Origin: Lantana camara
Lineage: Eukaryota > Streptophyta > Magnoliopsida > Lamiales > Verbenaceae
Assembly (NCBI GenBank): GCA_037501455.1
Contig: CM074865.1
Coordinates: 52,780,501 to 52,844,500 of the forward strand
Direction of reading: 5' to 3'
DNA length: 64,000 bases
Below are positions 47,215 to 58,377 of this stretch, piece after piece. The translations under genes were made by a program, and so were the position numbers. The notes beneath the pieces are model-generated. The model worked only from the letters and a program-made list of their open reading frames with translations. It made no database searches and had not been told where the DNA came from. Position 1 is the first letter of the stretch; each line of letters begins with the position of its first letter.

Positions 47215-48251
47215 TAAGCTAAGGGCATTGGTAAAGCGTTTATAGACCGTGATCGAACTTTAAAACCTTCATGCATTGCATTCTTACATGATCAAAGTGC
47301 TTATATGTGACCGACAGTGTTTTAAAGGGGAATTCTTGCCCTTTGATACAGTTTACTATTCATAACCCGAGCCTACCTTGTTCATATTGATACTCGAACC
47401 CTAGAGGTTCACAACACATGTTTCCCAATCGTTTGAACTTGTTTCCCAAGCTCAGAGAGTCTTTCTTGAACCATAAGGGCATTTTTGGAACTTACCGACC
47501 AAAGTTACTATTCATCTAAAAATGAGCTTTTGATTCTGATATCTTTTCCTACCCAAGTTTACAGTCAAATCGATCCTTAAGTCGAGACGAGTCTTTTGAA
47601 ATTATTCTTGACTTGGAAATCTATTTTGAGCTTTGCTTTATTGAAAATGTTTACGAAAACCTTAGTTCACTATTCTTTCTACGAACGGTTTTCATTCAGA
47701 AAATGTTTTCTCTCTGGATTTGTATTACTCGAGCTAGTTCAAGATTTTTGAGATGTTTTACAGCCCTTGATTCAAACCCTAGCTTGAGATTTTTAAACGA
47801 ACGTTTGTATGTGAGAATTCACTATTCATTCTACGTTTTTAACTTTTTATCGGTAAAACGTTTCATAGTCGACATTGGAATCAAAACGCTTCTCGATTTA
47901 TTTTATGATTTTTCAAATTATTCCGGACTTGAAAATCATTCCCGAAAGTCGTTTCATACTCTTCTTTAAGTTTAGGGTTCAAACTTTCTATACTTTAAAC
48001 TAATGTATCTTTTAAACGGTAAATCCGATTTCGATGTATGAATATGCGTTTCGAAGCTAATTTTTGCCCGGACGGAATGAGCAAACTTCCAGCCACTTAT
48101 CCTCAAGCTTTGGTAGTAAAATTACCTTAAAACCCCCTAGCAGCCCCTATTCTTGTTCCATGAATGATGAAGCTTCCAAGATAAGCTATACACTTTTGCT
48201 CTCATACCCTTCTCTATACTTTATTTCCAAGGTGAGGGGCTTATCTCCAAC

Positions 48252-48259
48252 TATAAATA
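48252..48259 (+). promoter_or_regulatory. TATA box in the 3' LTR of G
   Basis: TATAAATA inside CAACTATAAATAGAGGGCAAG, followed about 45 bases later by a TC-rich stretch, which resembles a plant core promoter. It is the best TATA box I see in the G LTRs; the 5' LTR has lost this part. Confidence 0.6.
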
Positions 48260-48349
48260 GAGGGCAAGAGGCATCACATTCTTTGCTCAAAATTGTGTTA
48301 ACAACACCCTTTCTCTCCCTCTCTCCCCTTCTATTTCCCGAAGCAATAT

Positions 48350-48364
48350 CCCCCCCCCCCCCCC
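48350..48364 (+). repeat. Run of 15 C
   Basis: Fifteen consecutive C about 100 bases after the TATA box, in the presumed 5' transcribed region of the LTR. Unusual in AT-rich plant DNA. Confidence 0.9.
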
Positions 48365-48571
48365 TTGCTAGGTTGGTAGTTTTATTTTATGCTATAGTTT
48401 TATGTTATGTTTTAGTTTAGTTTATATTTTATGTTATGGTATGTTTATATTATTTTTAGGTTGGGTCTTAGGGTCTTCCCTAAGCCATATAGGATTTTAT
48501 TTTATGCATTTATTATATGGTTTTTATGATATGTTTGAATAGATGTTTATATGTTTTAATTGTTTAGTATA

Positions 48572-49050
48572 TGTGACGCCCCTTATAGGATATCCCTTTT
48601 GGGCAGTGGTTTAGACCCAATCTCAGGTTAAACTCGGTGGAATTGGAGACTTGTACTCGCGTCCAACGGGCCCGGGCCGTGTGAGATGGTATCAGAGCCA
48701 CTCGTCAGCCGCGGAACTAAGTGTTATACGGGGCAAAGTGCTACGCACATGGGAGCCATCTCTTGAGCCTGTAGGAGCCACCTCTAGAGTCCTAACGCAG
48801 ACGAGTTGGTCATGGACTATGTGTCATGCCGCGACGAGGACGTCGCGATTCTGAAGGAGGGGTGATTGTGACACCCCTGTCCCACATCAAGAAAATATGA
48901 GGATTAAGTTCAGTATATAAGTTAAAGAGTCCAAGTCTAACCAATGGATATCCCTTTTGGGCAGTGGTTTAGGCCCAATTTCAGGTTATATTCGGTGGAC
49001 TTGGAGACTTGTACTCGCGTCCAACGGGCCCGCGGAACTGGGGCGTGACA
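48572..49050 (+). mobile_element. TRIM element 2 (plus) in the G 3' LTR
   Basis: 5' LTR 48572-48684 (about 70 bases missing after TGTGACGCCCC), primer-binding site TGGTATCAGAGC at 48687-48698, polypurine tract GAAGGAGGGGTGAT ending 48866, 3' LTR 48867-49050 (184 bp). Perfect TSD GTATA at 48567-48571 and 49051-49055. Same family as TRIM element 1. Confidence 0.92.
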
Positions 49051-49555
49051 GTATATGCTTGAATATGTTATGAAATGCTCTAGTATATGCTATGATCATG
49101 TGATATGGTTGTTATATTATAAGAATTGATGCATGATTATGGAATTTGAATTATGTTCATGCATGTTATCTATTGGAATAGTAACCTATGATCATTTATG
49201 TTATAACATGTTACATGTTGTTATTAAATTTAATTTGTTACATGTTACATGCCTAATGTTCACGATATGATATGAATTATGTTGAGACATGTTCTTATAT
49301 GGTTATATGATTCATGAATTATGAATTGAGCTTATGATATGTTATGGATTAATGGAATAGAGCCTTGATTATATGTTATACACTTTAATAGTGTCACATG
49401 TTATAACCTAAGATAGAATAGTGTTTCATAACTTGATCTTATGCCTTAATTAGACCTCTTAACTATAGGTTATACCTTTAACCTAGATCATTCTTGATTA
49501 TAATAACATGAACTTGAAACTATAGGTTATAATCAAGATCATAATTGAATTAGGG

Positions 49556-49632
49556 TGTGTACATGTGTGTATGCGTGTGTGTGACGTGTGTGTGTGTTTT
49601 GTGTGTATGTCGTGTGTGTGTAGGTGTGTGTA
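49556..49632 (+). repeat. GT-rich microsatellite
   Basis: Interrupted GTGTGT run (with ATGTGTGT, GACGTGTG and TCGTGTG) inside the G LTR. It is followed at 49670-49745 by five or six copies of a GAATAGTAA word. Confidence 0.85.
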
Positions 49633-51719
49633 TAGTAAGGTTTGACCCGACCCTTTGACACGACAAGTGAATAGTAACCGTGAATAGGAACCTGGAATAG
49701 TAATCCTGAATAGTAATTTTGAATAGTGCTTTTGAATAGTAAAAATGAAATAAAACTTCTGCTTTCTTAATAGACATTTGCACCTAGGGTTTTAATATCC
49801 AGGGTCTAAAATGTGTTTTGAAAATGAGTTTTCTTTCGTGGACTTGTTTCATAACCTAAGGTTTTGCGATAGGATTCATAATTGGATTAATTTTTATTCG
49901 ATTATAGTAAGATCATAGTCCCACGTAAAGAGTAACTCACTTTAACGTATTCCTTTGTGTGTTACCTTTCTTGAATACCTTAAATGGTATTACTCTCTTG
50001 TGTTACATGTTCCTTGTTCATTTGTTTCATGCATTTCATATGCATCATGTTAGTAGTGGGTCTTAGTTCTTAAGCTCACTCTAGTACACCACCTACTGGA
50101 GTTAAAGTCGAGCACTGGGATCCCCAGGGTACCGCGTAATCTGTCTACCTACCTTTTGTTACTATTAGGTGAGGTGAAGTTAAAACATTTTCCAACTGGA
50201 ACCATGATTCTACTTTAGTATCATCTGTTTTGAAATCCAAAGCTAAACCTCGTTTTGAACTATCCCTTTTCTCGGGACATTCTTTTGAAAGGATCATTCA
50301 TACTTTAATAGTATACCTTGATCTAAAGCACATGTTTTCTAAAGTTCCGCATTCTTGTTCGAAGACAATTACATGTTTTGCATATGTTTTCAAAGTACAG
50401 TTTCACATGTTCATATGTTTTACAAGACAGCATCACATGTTTTACAGACAGCATCACATGTTAAAGTTACAATTTCACATGTTAATAGTTAGCACCCGGA
50501 GTGGTACTCTGGTCACTGCTAATCTAAAATGCAAGCATATAGTTTACAGTTTGGGCCCGACGGTTATGTGTAGAAGTGATGTTCGGGAGGTATGCGCCAT
50601 CGACATCACTAATACCGGCCGCCACAATTACACAATTGACACCGACTTTTAATAGGAGGTTTGTTAAGTCAGGACAATCTATCTGGGAATGGACGGCAAA
50701 TCTATTCCCATTACATGTTTACAGGTCGCCTAGGGCTAGCTACCTGAAGTGACAACCAGTGGAGGATGGTGCATGTTTGTATGTGTTGGTTGGGTATTGT
50801 TGACCTTGGTCCGATACTCTAATATATGTGGAGTTATCGTTGATCCTGGTCCGATACTCTACTTGATCATGTTTTCTGGAGTAAGGTTGGAGAAGCCTAG
50901 CTTGCGGGAAAAATTCTGTTTAAAAAATGATGGTTCATATTTGGAAAAGTTAACTCTACCTTTATCCCGTTTTATGAAAACATTATGAACCATCCATAGC
51001 ATATGTGTACGCGTGTGACAGCATTCATAAAAGAGTTTTGAAACTTGTATTCTTTTACAACATTGCATTCAAAAGAGTTTTATCAATCGAACTTGTTTCA
51101 AGTTCTTCTTTAAAGCTTGGCATTAACAGTTCTGAACTTTAATTCAAGTTCTCTATCACTTACAGTACTTTCTTTAAAGTATTCCTCACTTAGTCCTTTT
51201 GACTAATACCTCTTCCGTTTACTTACCTCATGGTTTCAGGTCTTGCAGCCGCAGTCTAGAGGTATCTTGAAGCTCTAGATTGTCATTTTTGTTTCAGTCA
51301 GGACTTAGTATTATTCTCTTTTATATCTTGCATATGTTATATGGCTGCATCACTATATGTTTCTGAATATTTGAGTATCTTTGTAATATTCTTCCTGCTA
51401 CTCTGCTACCGATACCTTGAACTCTGTTGTATAGGTATCAATATGTGAATATGATACATGTTCTGACGTGCCAAGTCTCTCTTACCGATCAATATGTTCT
51501 TGCTTGTTACATGCCATCATGCACATGTTTTCAAAAGTTTTAAAATACTCTGATTTTCTGCTACATAGCTACATCATTATACATGTATAGTTCTGAGTTT
51601 GATAGCCGTTCGCTGGAGTGTTTCTTGAGTGATGGCTCACACTATTACTTAAGAGATGCTTCAGTGCGGGTGTTGAGACGCCGCTATCTTCATGTTCTGG
51701 TATGGGTGAAGGCGTTACA

Positions 51720-52349
51720 TTACGTGAAGCCCAGTGCCCCATGAACAATGCAAGACAGGACTTGCCAAAACAGGGCAGGTTCATGGAAACATTTTTAGGA
51801 GCCGAAAAATGGGTTTATTTTTACATGAAAACATTACTTGTTTTGAAAATCGATACTAGGTATAATATACTTTTGGCTAAAATTAGCACATATGGGTTGT
51901 AGGATAATAATAACTAGAACGAAAACCTCACCTTATAATTGCCACAAAAAGGTGAGAGTGCATGAAACCTACTCAACCTGATCCTGTTCAACTAGGGAAC
52001 CACCTGTTCAAATAGGACATGACATGTGAACTTGGACTCAATCATGAACCAGTTACGACGCAAGGCGTGAAAATAAATGTAATGGTGTATGTATGCGGCC
52101 AATGATATGATAGCATGTTATACTTGTGCTTGAAGTATACGATCATGGGTAAAACAGGTGATTAATCATCGATCGATAGCCTGCGGTGGCACATACAACA
52201 TTCTAAATCATAAAGTATCCAAATAAATCATATTTATAACGTTAAATTAATGTACTTCAGTTAGCAATTAGGTGTAAGAAAGGTTATACTAGTTCTCCGC
52301 TCATCACACTTACACCCCCTTAGGTTTAAGTACTTAACGAGACCTATAA
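51720..52349 (-). mobile_element. Right remnant of the old LTR hosting G
   Basis: No gene seen. Follows the middle of the element C LTR in order (ACATATGGGTTGTAGG; AACTAGAACGAAAAC; CTCACC; a GACGCA.GGC phrase) at much lower identity, so it is an old member of that family. It is cut at 52350 by the next LTR. Confidence 0.5.
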
Positions 52350-53563
52350 TGTAACACCCCGAAGCGGAGGGTGCCACATCCCCCGCACCATAGCCCAACA
52401 CGGGTACCGAAATGGGAACTCCGTCCCCGAATTGAACCATGGCGAACGGGTGACAACCAAAATCAACTCTAGGCTAGGCGGTCTAGACCCTGAACAGAGT
52501 GCGCAACAAAATAAATCGAAAGTGCGGAAGCTACAGGATCACATAACATAACCAATTACAGGCATATAAGCTTAAAACAAGATATATATTGCAACATGCT
52601 TTGCCCGCCCCGGGCCAAAAGAAATATTCAAGCTTCACATTACCGAACATAGCTTATAACTATTTATACGTAGTACCAAATATACATAGTACCAAAGCGG
52701 GAAAGTAAATATGCGAATGCAGAGACTCAACAACGACTCGAAAGACTCCCAATACTCGAAAAACGACCGCCGCCTAGCCAAACTCTGAACCGAGCACCTG
52801 CAAAGCTCAAAACAAACAGGAAAAAAAAAAGAGAAGCAACGAGGGTCAGTCCTAGAGACTGGTGAGGGGGCTACACATGCACACATACGTATAAGTAGGA
52901 GCATAGCATATTCAAATCGAAAGTGTTCGTGAACAGGGTGTGGTTTTTGCACTCCAAAAGGTTGTAACCCGTGATATATATATAACCGAAGAAAGGTTTA
53001 GGGCCAAAGGCCAAAATCATCCAAGTTTTACCAGTTATGAGTCCACCCCGTTTCACAAACCGTATCGGATACGAAAAAAAAACATAAACAGAATAACATG
53101 GCGAGAACAAGTTCTCACACACACTTATTCATACCAAAACAAAACTCATAAACAATCCCACCTCCACACCATTGGGGAAGAGAGGTGCCCCTCTGGACCC
53201 TCCACAGAACGAAACTTGTGAACCGGAGGATCCCGCCCGGTTCCTTCGACGGCCAACCTTAAAGTGCTCCGTCGGCATAGGAGAACTAAGTCTCCCGTAA
53301 ATGGAGTCGTGTTGATGAGAGAGCCCGGCGACCCCATGGCCGACCCAAGATCACATACCACTTCTCCGGGGCCCACACACAGATCACAGAACTTACACAC
53401 ACATATCCCACAAAGCGTATACTTATCACAAAAGCTTTTCTTGCCAAAACTTAACACATACACATACCAACCCTTTTCGAAAACGAATAAACAAAACATA
53501 GCTTACATACATATAAAAGCATTTTCAACGGATTTCATAGCAAATGGGCCAATTCCCGCAAAA
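52350..53563 (-). mobile_element. LTR fragment (minus), split by the copia element
   Basis: Begins TGTAACACCCCGAAGCGG with CCACATCCCCCGCACC, GGCGAACGGGTGACAA and TAGGCTAGGCGG, the shared end module read on the minus strand. Acceptor-like GAGCTTTGCAG (minus) ends at 52798. At 53563 the copia LTR starts; the equivalent point in the LTR 34357-37961 is the phrase CCAATTCCCACAAAT (about 35530). The rest lies beyond the window. Confidence 0.8.
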
Positions 53564-55180
53564 TGCTAGTTCTATATTCGGTGTTTGGGCTCTAGGGTTT
53601 AGTGTATAATATTTGGAGAAGGAGAATTTGTCTATCACTCCTCAAGGGGTTCGAACCCCTTGTATTTATAGCCTAAGGGGTTCAAACCCCTATTTCTTTA
53701 ATGGAATAGGATTCTTATCCCTTTTGCTATTTGATTGCTTGCTTGGAGAGAGAGACTCTTACTTTGACCAAAAGTCTCCTTTTGACTAACTTGTCAAGCA
53801 AGAATAATATCTAACTCTCTTAAATATTTTATTTTACTTTATTTATTTAATAATAAATAACTGGAAGCTAATAATTAATTAATTGATAATTAATTATTTA
53901 TTAGACTTTACTTCGAATTAGAACTTTAATATTAATTCATAATTAAATTAAAGTCCATTAAATAATTAATCAAGATTAATTATTTAAACACATACACACA
54001 CGTGACACGTGTCACTAGGGACACGTGTCCCACACATGTGGACCACACCAATGTCCTATTGGTCCGATCAACTCGTTTAATCAATTTCAAGCCTTAACCC
54101 ACGTGACCGGGTTGTTATGTGTGACCATCTAGGTTCTTAATTCAATTAGTAGTGACCCTAATTAATTAATCAGTCCACAGATCATACTGTCATAGTCTAG
54201 CAACAGGTGTATGACCCATAGCTGAATAAAAATATCTTAATTCGAAAGAACCTTTAAGTCATTGATTCATGCGAGATACAGTCCTCCTACCTCTCATCTC
54301 TCAATAAAGATCTAGTGTAAGGGAATAATTAGAACCCTAATAATATTGATCTTAAAGTTAAGTGCATTTCATATCCATTTGATCTCAATCCAAGAAACTC
54401 ATTTCCAGATGTCTTGATCCACTGCCTTGGCCAAAGACTCCTAGATGGCATATGAATGACTTACACAATAAGAGATCAACTTGATAATATAAGCGTAGGT
54501 CCTTTATCGATTCTCATATACTTTCATGTGCCACTTGTGCAACCCCAGCATAAGCTTTGAATCAGTTATCTAACGCAACACCCTTTAAAGCTTATACCTA
54601 ATACTGTAGAGTTAGCCCATAAAGTATCAATGGAACTTCAAGTCTAAGGATCACTTAATCACATCAATGACTCGTGAGATATTTCCTAATTTGGAAGTTT
54701 CTATTTTCAGAAATAGAAACTTCCTTTCCCATTTAGGAATCTTCTCACACGGGATACCTCAGTATACTTACTTAGAATAAGCAAGCATCCCCATGTACCA
54801 CGCGCGTATCAGCAATACACTTTGTACCTCATGAAATAAGTGGTCCTTCTTAAGAGTGTGATCACACGAGCAAGCCTCGAACGAGTCAAGTAGACACTCC
54901 CACTATCTTTAGGACTCATCGGCTTGGAGTGATTTCTAATCATGACTTAGGTGATATAGGGCTCGTTCCATGAACCATTTCACCTAAATGGTTGAGTCCT
55001 ATAAGTCATATTTGTTAGGGAGTTCTTATATATGCGCAATTAAAGTAATCATACAATCAAACAAGAGCATATAAAGAAGTGTTGCCAAAGTTCGTTTATT
55101 ATTCAAAGATTGTCTGTGATTTACAAAAAGAAAGTACTATAGCGGATATACAATTGGCTTTAAGGGCACTGTTCCTAACA
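53564..55180 (-). mobile_element. 3' LTR of a minus-strand Ty1/copia element
   Basis: On the minus strand it runs from TGTTAGGAACAGTGCCC to GAACTAGCA (1617 bp), preceded by the polypurine tract GGGCAAGTGGGAGAT (55181-55195). The 5' LTR lies beyond the CACTA insertion, outside the window, so the TSD cannot be checked. Four CACGTG boxes at 53999-54105 are noteworthy. Confidence 0.85.
53999..54105. promoter_or_regulatory. Four G-box (CACGTG) sites in the copia LTR
   Basis: CACGTG at 53999, 54006, 54022 and 54100. Two sit in perfect 14-bp palindromes, GTGACACGTGTCAC (54002-54015) and GGGACACGTGTCCC (54018-54031). CACGTG is the plant G-box bound by bZIP and bHLH factors, including ABA-response factors. 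Regulation of this LTR by them is inferred. Confidence 0.6.
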
Positions 55181-55195
55181 ATCTCCCACTTGCCC
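55181..55195 (-). promoter_or_regulatory. Polypurine tract of the copia element
   Basis: GGGCAAGTGGGAGAT on the minus strand, directly before the LTR start TGTTAGG. Confidence 0.85.
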
Positions 55196-55196
55196 G

Positions 55197-55621
55197 TCAA
55201 AGCCATTCATGGGCTAATCTAAGTCCCATATTTGCAAGATGGCCTTCGAAAGCTTCTCGACTAAGGGGTTTAGTAAGCGGGTCTGCCACGTTCTCTATTG
55301 ATGCGACCCTCTCAATTTGCATATCACCTCGTTTGATGATATCACGGATTAGGTGATACTTCCTCATAATGTACTTGGTCCGTTGGTGAGATCTTGGTTC
55401 TCTTGCTTGAGCAACCGCCCCAGTGTTGTCACAAAACACAGTAATGGGGTCTTTCATGCTAGGAACGACATTCAATTCTTGAATGAAGTTTCTATCCAAA
55501 CACCTTCCTTAGCTGCATCATTTGCAGCCAAGTATTCGGCCTCAACTGTCGAATCTGCAGTGGTTGTTTGCTTGGAACTTTTCCAACTCACTGCTCCGCC
55601 GTTAAGGCAGAAAATGTATCT
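55197..55621 (-). pseudogene. Copia RNase H
   Basis: Minus strand. The upstream part reads [20 protein letters not shown] and [16 protein letters not shown]. After a shift near 55499 comes an open frame with [45 protein letters not shown], ending MGLRLAHEWL just inside the polypurine tract. These are the standard copia RNase H motifs (D-S-T-x-E-A-E-Y, C-D-N, K-H/Y-I). One frameshift breaks it. Confidence 0.88.
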
Positions 55622-56700
55622 TCACATTGACTTAAAATCATCTAAGTCAGATGCAAAGCTTGTATCGCAGTATCCTCTGATTATTAGATCTTTCTGTCCT
55701 CCGTATACTAAGAAAAAATCCTTAGTGCTTCGTAAGTACTTTAGGATATTCTTCACGACAATCCAGTAACCTTCTAGAGGGTCTAATTGGAAACGGCCCG
55801 ATACACTATGTGCATATGTCACATCCGGTCGAGTACACATCATTGCATACATTATGCTGCCCATTGCTGAGGCATAAGGCACATGAGTCATTCTTTACTT
55901 CTCAAGGTTTGTCTTAGGACACATCTTCTTAGAAAGACATGTTCCAACATTCATGGGAAGAACTTTGTTCTTCCAATTATCTATACTGAACCGTTTCTGT
56001 ACTTTGTCTATGTACATCGATTGTGATAGTCCTATCAATCTCTTAGATCTATCCTTATAGATCTTTATTCCGAGAATGTAGGACGTATCACTAAGATCTT
56101 TTATCTCGAATTGTTTCGATAACCAAGACTTGGTAACTTTCATGTCATTCTTTGAATTCCCAATTAGAAGAATGTCATCAACATAAAGCACCAAGAATTG
56201 CACTAAAGTCTCCAATTCCTTTCTATACACGCAGGATTCATTCGAATCTTGAATGAAGCCAAATTCTTTGACCGCTTCATCAAAACGAATGTTCCAATTC
56301 CTAGAAGCCTGCAAACCTTTTGCTCACTCCCACTGAATGTGAAACCTATGGGTTGATCAATATAAATGTCTTTATCAATGTTTCCATTGAGAAAAGCAGT
56401 TTTCACATCCATTTGTCATATCTCATAGTCGTAATATGCAGTTATGGCAAGCATGATCCGAATGGACTTTTGCATTGCAACCGGTTAGAAGGTTTCATCA
56501 AAGTCCACACCAGGCCTTTGAGTGAAGCCTTTGGTAACGAGCCTATTGGCTGCAACGTTTCCATCTACTCTGAAGTTTCTCTTAAAGATCCATTTGCAAC
56601 CTATGGGTTTGTCCAAACTTGGTTGGAGTACATGGAATCCATTTCGGATTTCATGGCTTGTTTCCACTATTTAGAATCCAAGTCTGACAGTGCCTCCCCA
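55622..56700 (-). pseudogene. Copia reverse transcriptase, three frame segments
   Basis: In minus order: GCKWIFKRNFRVDGNV and VTKGFTQRPGVDFDETF (56485-56667), MDVKTAFLNGNIDKDIYI and QPIGF (56412 down), LVLYVDDILLIGN with the catalytic YVDD equivalent (56203 region), LGIKIYKDRSKRLIGLSQS (about 56080), then ASAMGSIMYAMMCTRPDVTY and GYCDTSFASDLD (55891-55622). Breaks lie near 56480, 56330 and at a stop near 55893. Clearly copia order and wording; the lineage is not certain. Confidence 0.9.
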
Positions 56701-56778
56701 TAAGTTAGAGGATCATTATCATCTTGAGAGATTTCAAAGAGAAAACCATACCATCTCTCGAGCTGTCTAGGAGTGCGT

Positions 56779-57295
56779 TCAGAACGCCTTAGAGGGAGGA
56801 TTTTCACGTGTATCGAAGTTCGTTATTGGTTGTGGGATGTCAGAATGGGACGTGTCTTCTGAATGTGGTGTGGGACTGTCTCCAATCTCTTCGAGTTCTG
56901 TGATCTTGCCTTTCTTTTCTTCTAGGAACGGTTCCTCAACAAAAGTTGTATTTCTAGAAACAAACACCTTTTGTTCAGTTTGATCATAGAAGTAGTATCC
57001 TATGGATTCCTTAGGATAGCCAACAAAGTAGCATAATTTAGAACGAGCTTCTAACTTATCTCCCACTGTCCTCTTCATATAAGCAGGACAACCCCAAATT
57101 CTCATGAAAGAATAACTAGTGATTTTACCATGCCACATTTCATAGGGCGTTTTAGAGACTGACTTGGAAGGAACAAGATTCAAAATCTTGGCCGCACTTT
57201 CTAGGGTATAATCCCAGAAAGAAGGTGGTAAGTCAGTAAAACTCGTCATAGAATGAACCATATTGAGTAGGGTTCGATTCCTTAACTCAGAAACT
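56779..57295 (-). pseudogene. Copia integrase C-terminal half, cut by the CACTA element
   Basis: From the CACTA border the minus strand reads VSELRNRTLLNMVHSMTSF, which matches the copia G-V-x-E-R-R-N-R-T-L-L-x-M-V-R-S-M segment near the catalytic Glu. Then come LPPSFWDYTLESAAKILNLV, SKTPYEMWHG, WGCPAYMKR and CYFVGYPKESIGYYFYD. The N-terminal zinc finger, the catalytic Asp residues, gag and protease would lie beyond the CACTA element. Confidence 0.9.
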
Positions 57296-57369
57296 CACTA
57301 TAAGAAATTCTGTGAATTTAGGGTTCGATTCCTTAACTCAGAAACTCACTATAAGAAATTCTGTGAATT
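57268..57369 (+). repeat. 51-bp tandem duplication spanning the CACTA/copia border
   Basis: 57268-57318 and 57319-57369 appear identical. Each unit holds 28 bases of copia integrase (TAGGGTTCGATTCC..AACT) followed by 23 bases of CACTA terminus (CACTATAAGAAATTCTGTGA..). Both host DNA and transposon end are therefore doubled. Confidence 0.93.
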
Positions 57370-57905
57370 CTCCCGTCGGAATTCCCTCGGTTTTCCATCA
57401 GATTTTGAAGAATCCTACGGAAAACCGAGGGAATTCTGACGGGACACAGTCCCTTGGAAAAACCCTTCTCAGAATTTATAAACCGACGGAAAACCGACGG
57501 ACTCCCGAGGGACCAAAACCAAAAAAAAAAAAATTTAAAAATAAAATAATTCCGACGGGATTCCGAGGGAAATCCCATCGGAAGAATCCCACCGGATATG
57601 TCCTAGGGTGATTAAAGAAAATATATCTTCCGACGGGATTTCCCTCGGTATCCAGTTGGTTTTTTATTAAAATAAAATTTTAATTAATTAATTCCGACGG
57701 GATTTCCCTCGGAAACCTATCGGTTTCGTATTAAAATAAAAAATTAATTAATTAATTCCTACGGGATTTCCTTCGAAATCCCCGTCGGTTTTATTAAAAC
57801 TGAAAAAATAATTAATTAATTCCGACGGGATTTCCCTCGGAACCCCGTCGGATTTATTAAAATTGAAAAAAAAAAAAAACAATTCCGACAGGATTCCGCG
57901 GAAAT
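57370..57905. repeat. Left subterminal repeat array of the CACTA element
   Basis: At least nine copies, in both directions, of (T)TCCGACGGGATTTCCCTCGG and its complement CCGAGGGAA..CCGTCGG, separated by short A/T-rich spacers (ATTAATTAATT and similar). Single units are quasi-palindromic. Confidence 0.9.
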
Positions 57906-58377
57906 TATTAAAAATAATAAAAAAAATTATTTTATAATCATTCAAAATTATTTATTCAGAACTAATTCTTCAAATAACATTACAAAAGTGCAGCAGCCTC
58001 TTTATCTAACCTAGGCTGAATGAGAACAAAATAAATTTTCAAGAGGATGCTTCCGCTCATGTATGTAGGGCAAAGCTCAATCCTCTAAGCAGCCAATCTT
58101 GTTAGGCATCGGAGATATCAAAATCTAGTACAAATATAAACCTGTCAAATTTCATAGAGGAAGATGATTTCTAAGGCCTTTATTCATTACATAAAAACAA
58201 ATCGAAAAACAACTTTCTGGTTGCATAAGGCAAAAGAGCAGGTCACTAAGGAATATAAAGAATGTATTCCTTTTGCATAAAGAATATATTCCTTTGTAGT
58301 GCATTTTCAGAGACAAAATATTGCAATGAGTTAAGGAAAATCATTTTCAAACAAAGTATATTGTGAGGTATCATTAC
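57906..58377 (-). other. CACTA interior downstream of the PUR5 fragment
   Basis: No recognisable exon. Read on the minus strand it follows the PUR5 donor at 58377, so it may be captured intron or untranslated sequence. There are no long frames. Confidence 0.4.

Larger units (their letters stand above)
3978..51719 (+). mobile_element. Outer Ty3/gypsy element G (Tekay/Del-like), heavily nested
   Basis: The element runs from TGTAACAGCCC to GGCGTTACA with TSD TTATG (3973-3977) and TTACG (51720-51724), which differ by one C/T change. Parts in order: 5' LTR, tRNA-iMet-type primer-binding site, extra ORF, gag, protease, RT (to 10087); element X inserted; then RT end, RNase H, integrase (44391-47214) and 3' LTR. 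Integrase and RT wording ([43 protein letters not shown]) is that of the Tekay/Del branch of gypsy. No chromodomain is visible, because the end of pol runs into a truncated 3' LTR. All reading frames carry stops or shifts, so the copy is dead. Confidence 0.85.
47215..51719 (+). mobile_element. 3' LTR of element G, first bases missing
   Basis: It begins with TAAGCTAAGGGCATTGG, which lies 35 bases inside the 5' LTR, so the LTR start and the end of pol were lost in one deletion. It ends GGCGTTACA next to TSD TTACG. It holds the complete central part absent from the 5' LTR, including a TATA box and TRIM element 2. Confidence 0.87.

Noticed and set aside
47613..47969. 118-codon ORF in the G 3' LTR
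   Set aside because: Phe/Leu-rich T-rich LTR sequence, missing from the 5' LTR, with no motif.
53146..53569. Overlapping ORFs on both strands near 53.3 kb
   Set aside because: Fall in the LTR fragment 52350-53563; the plus-strand one reads across the LTR/copia border.
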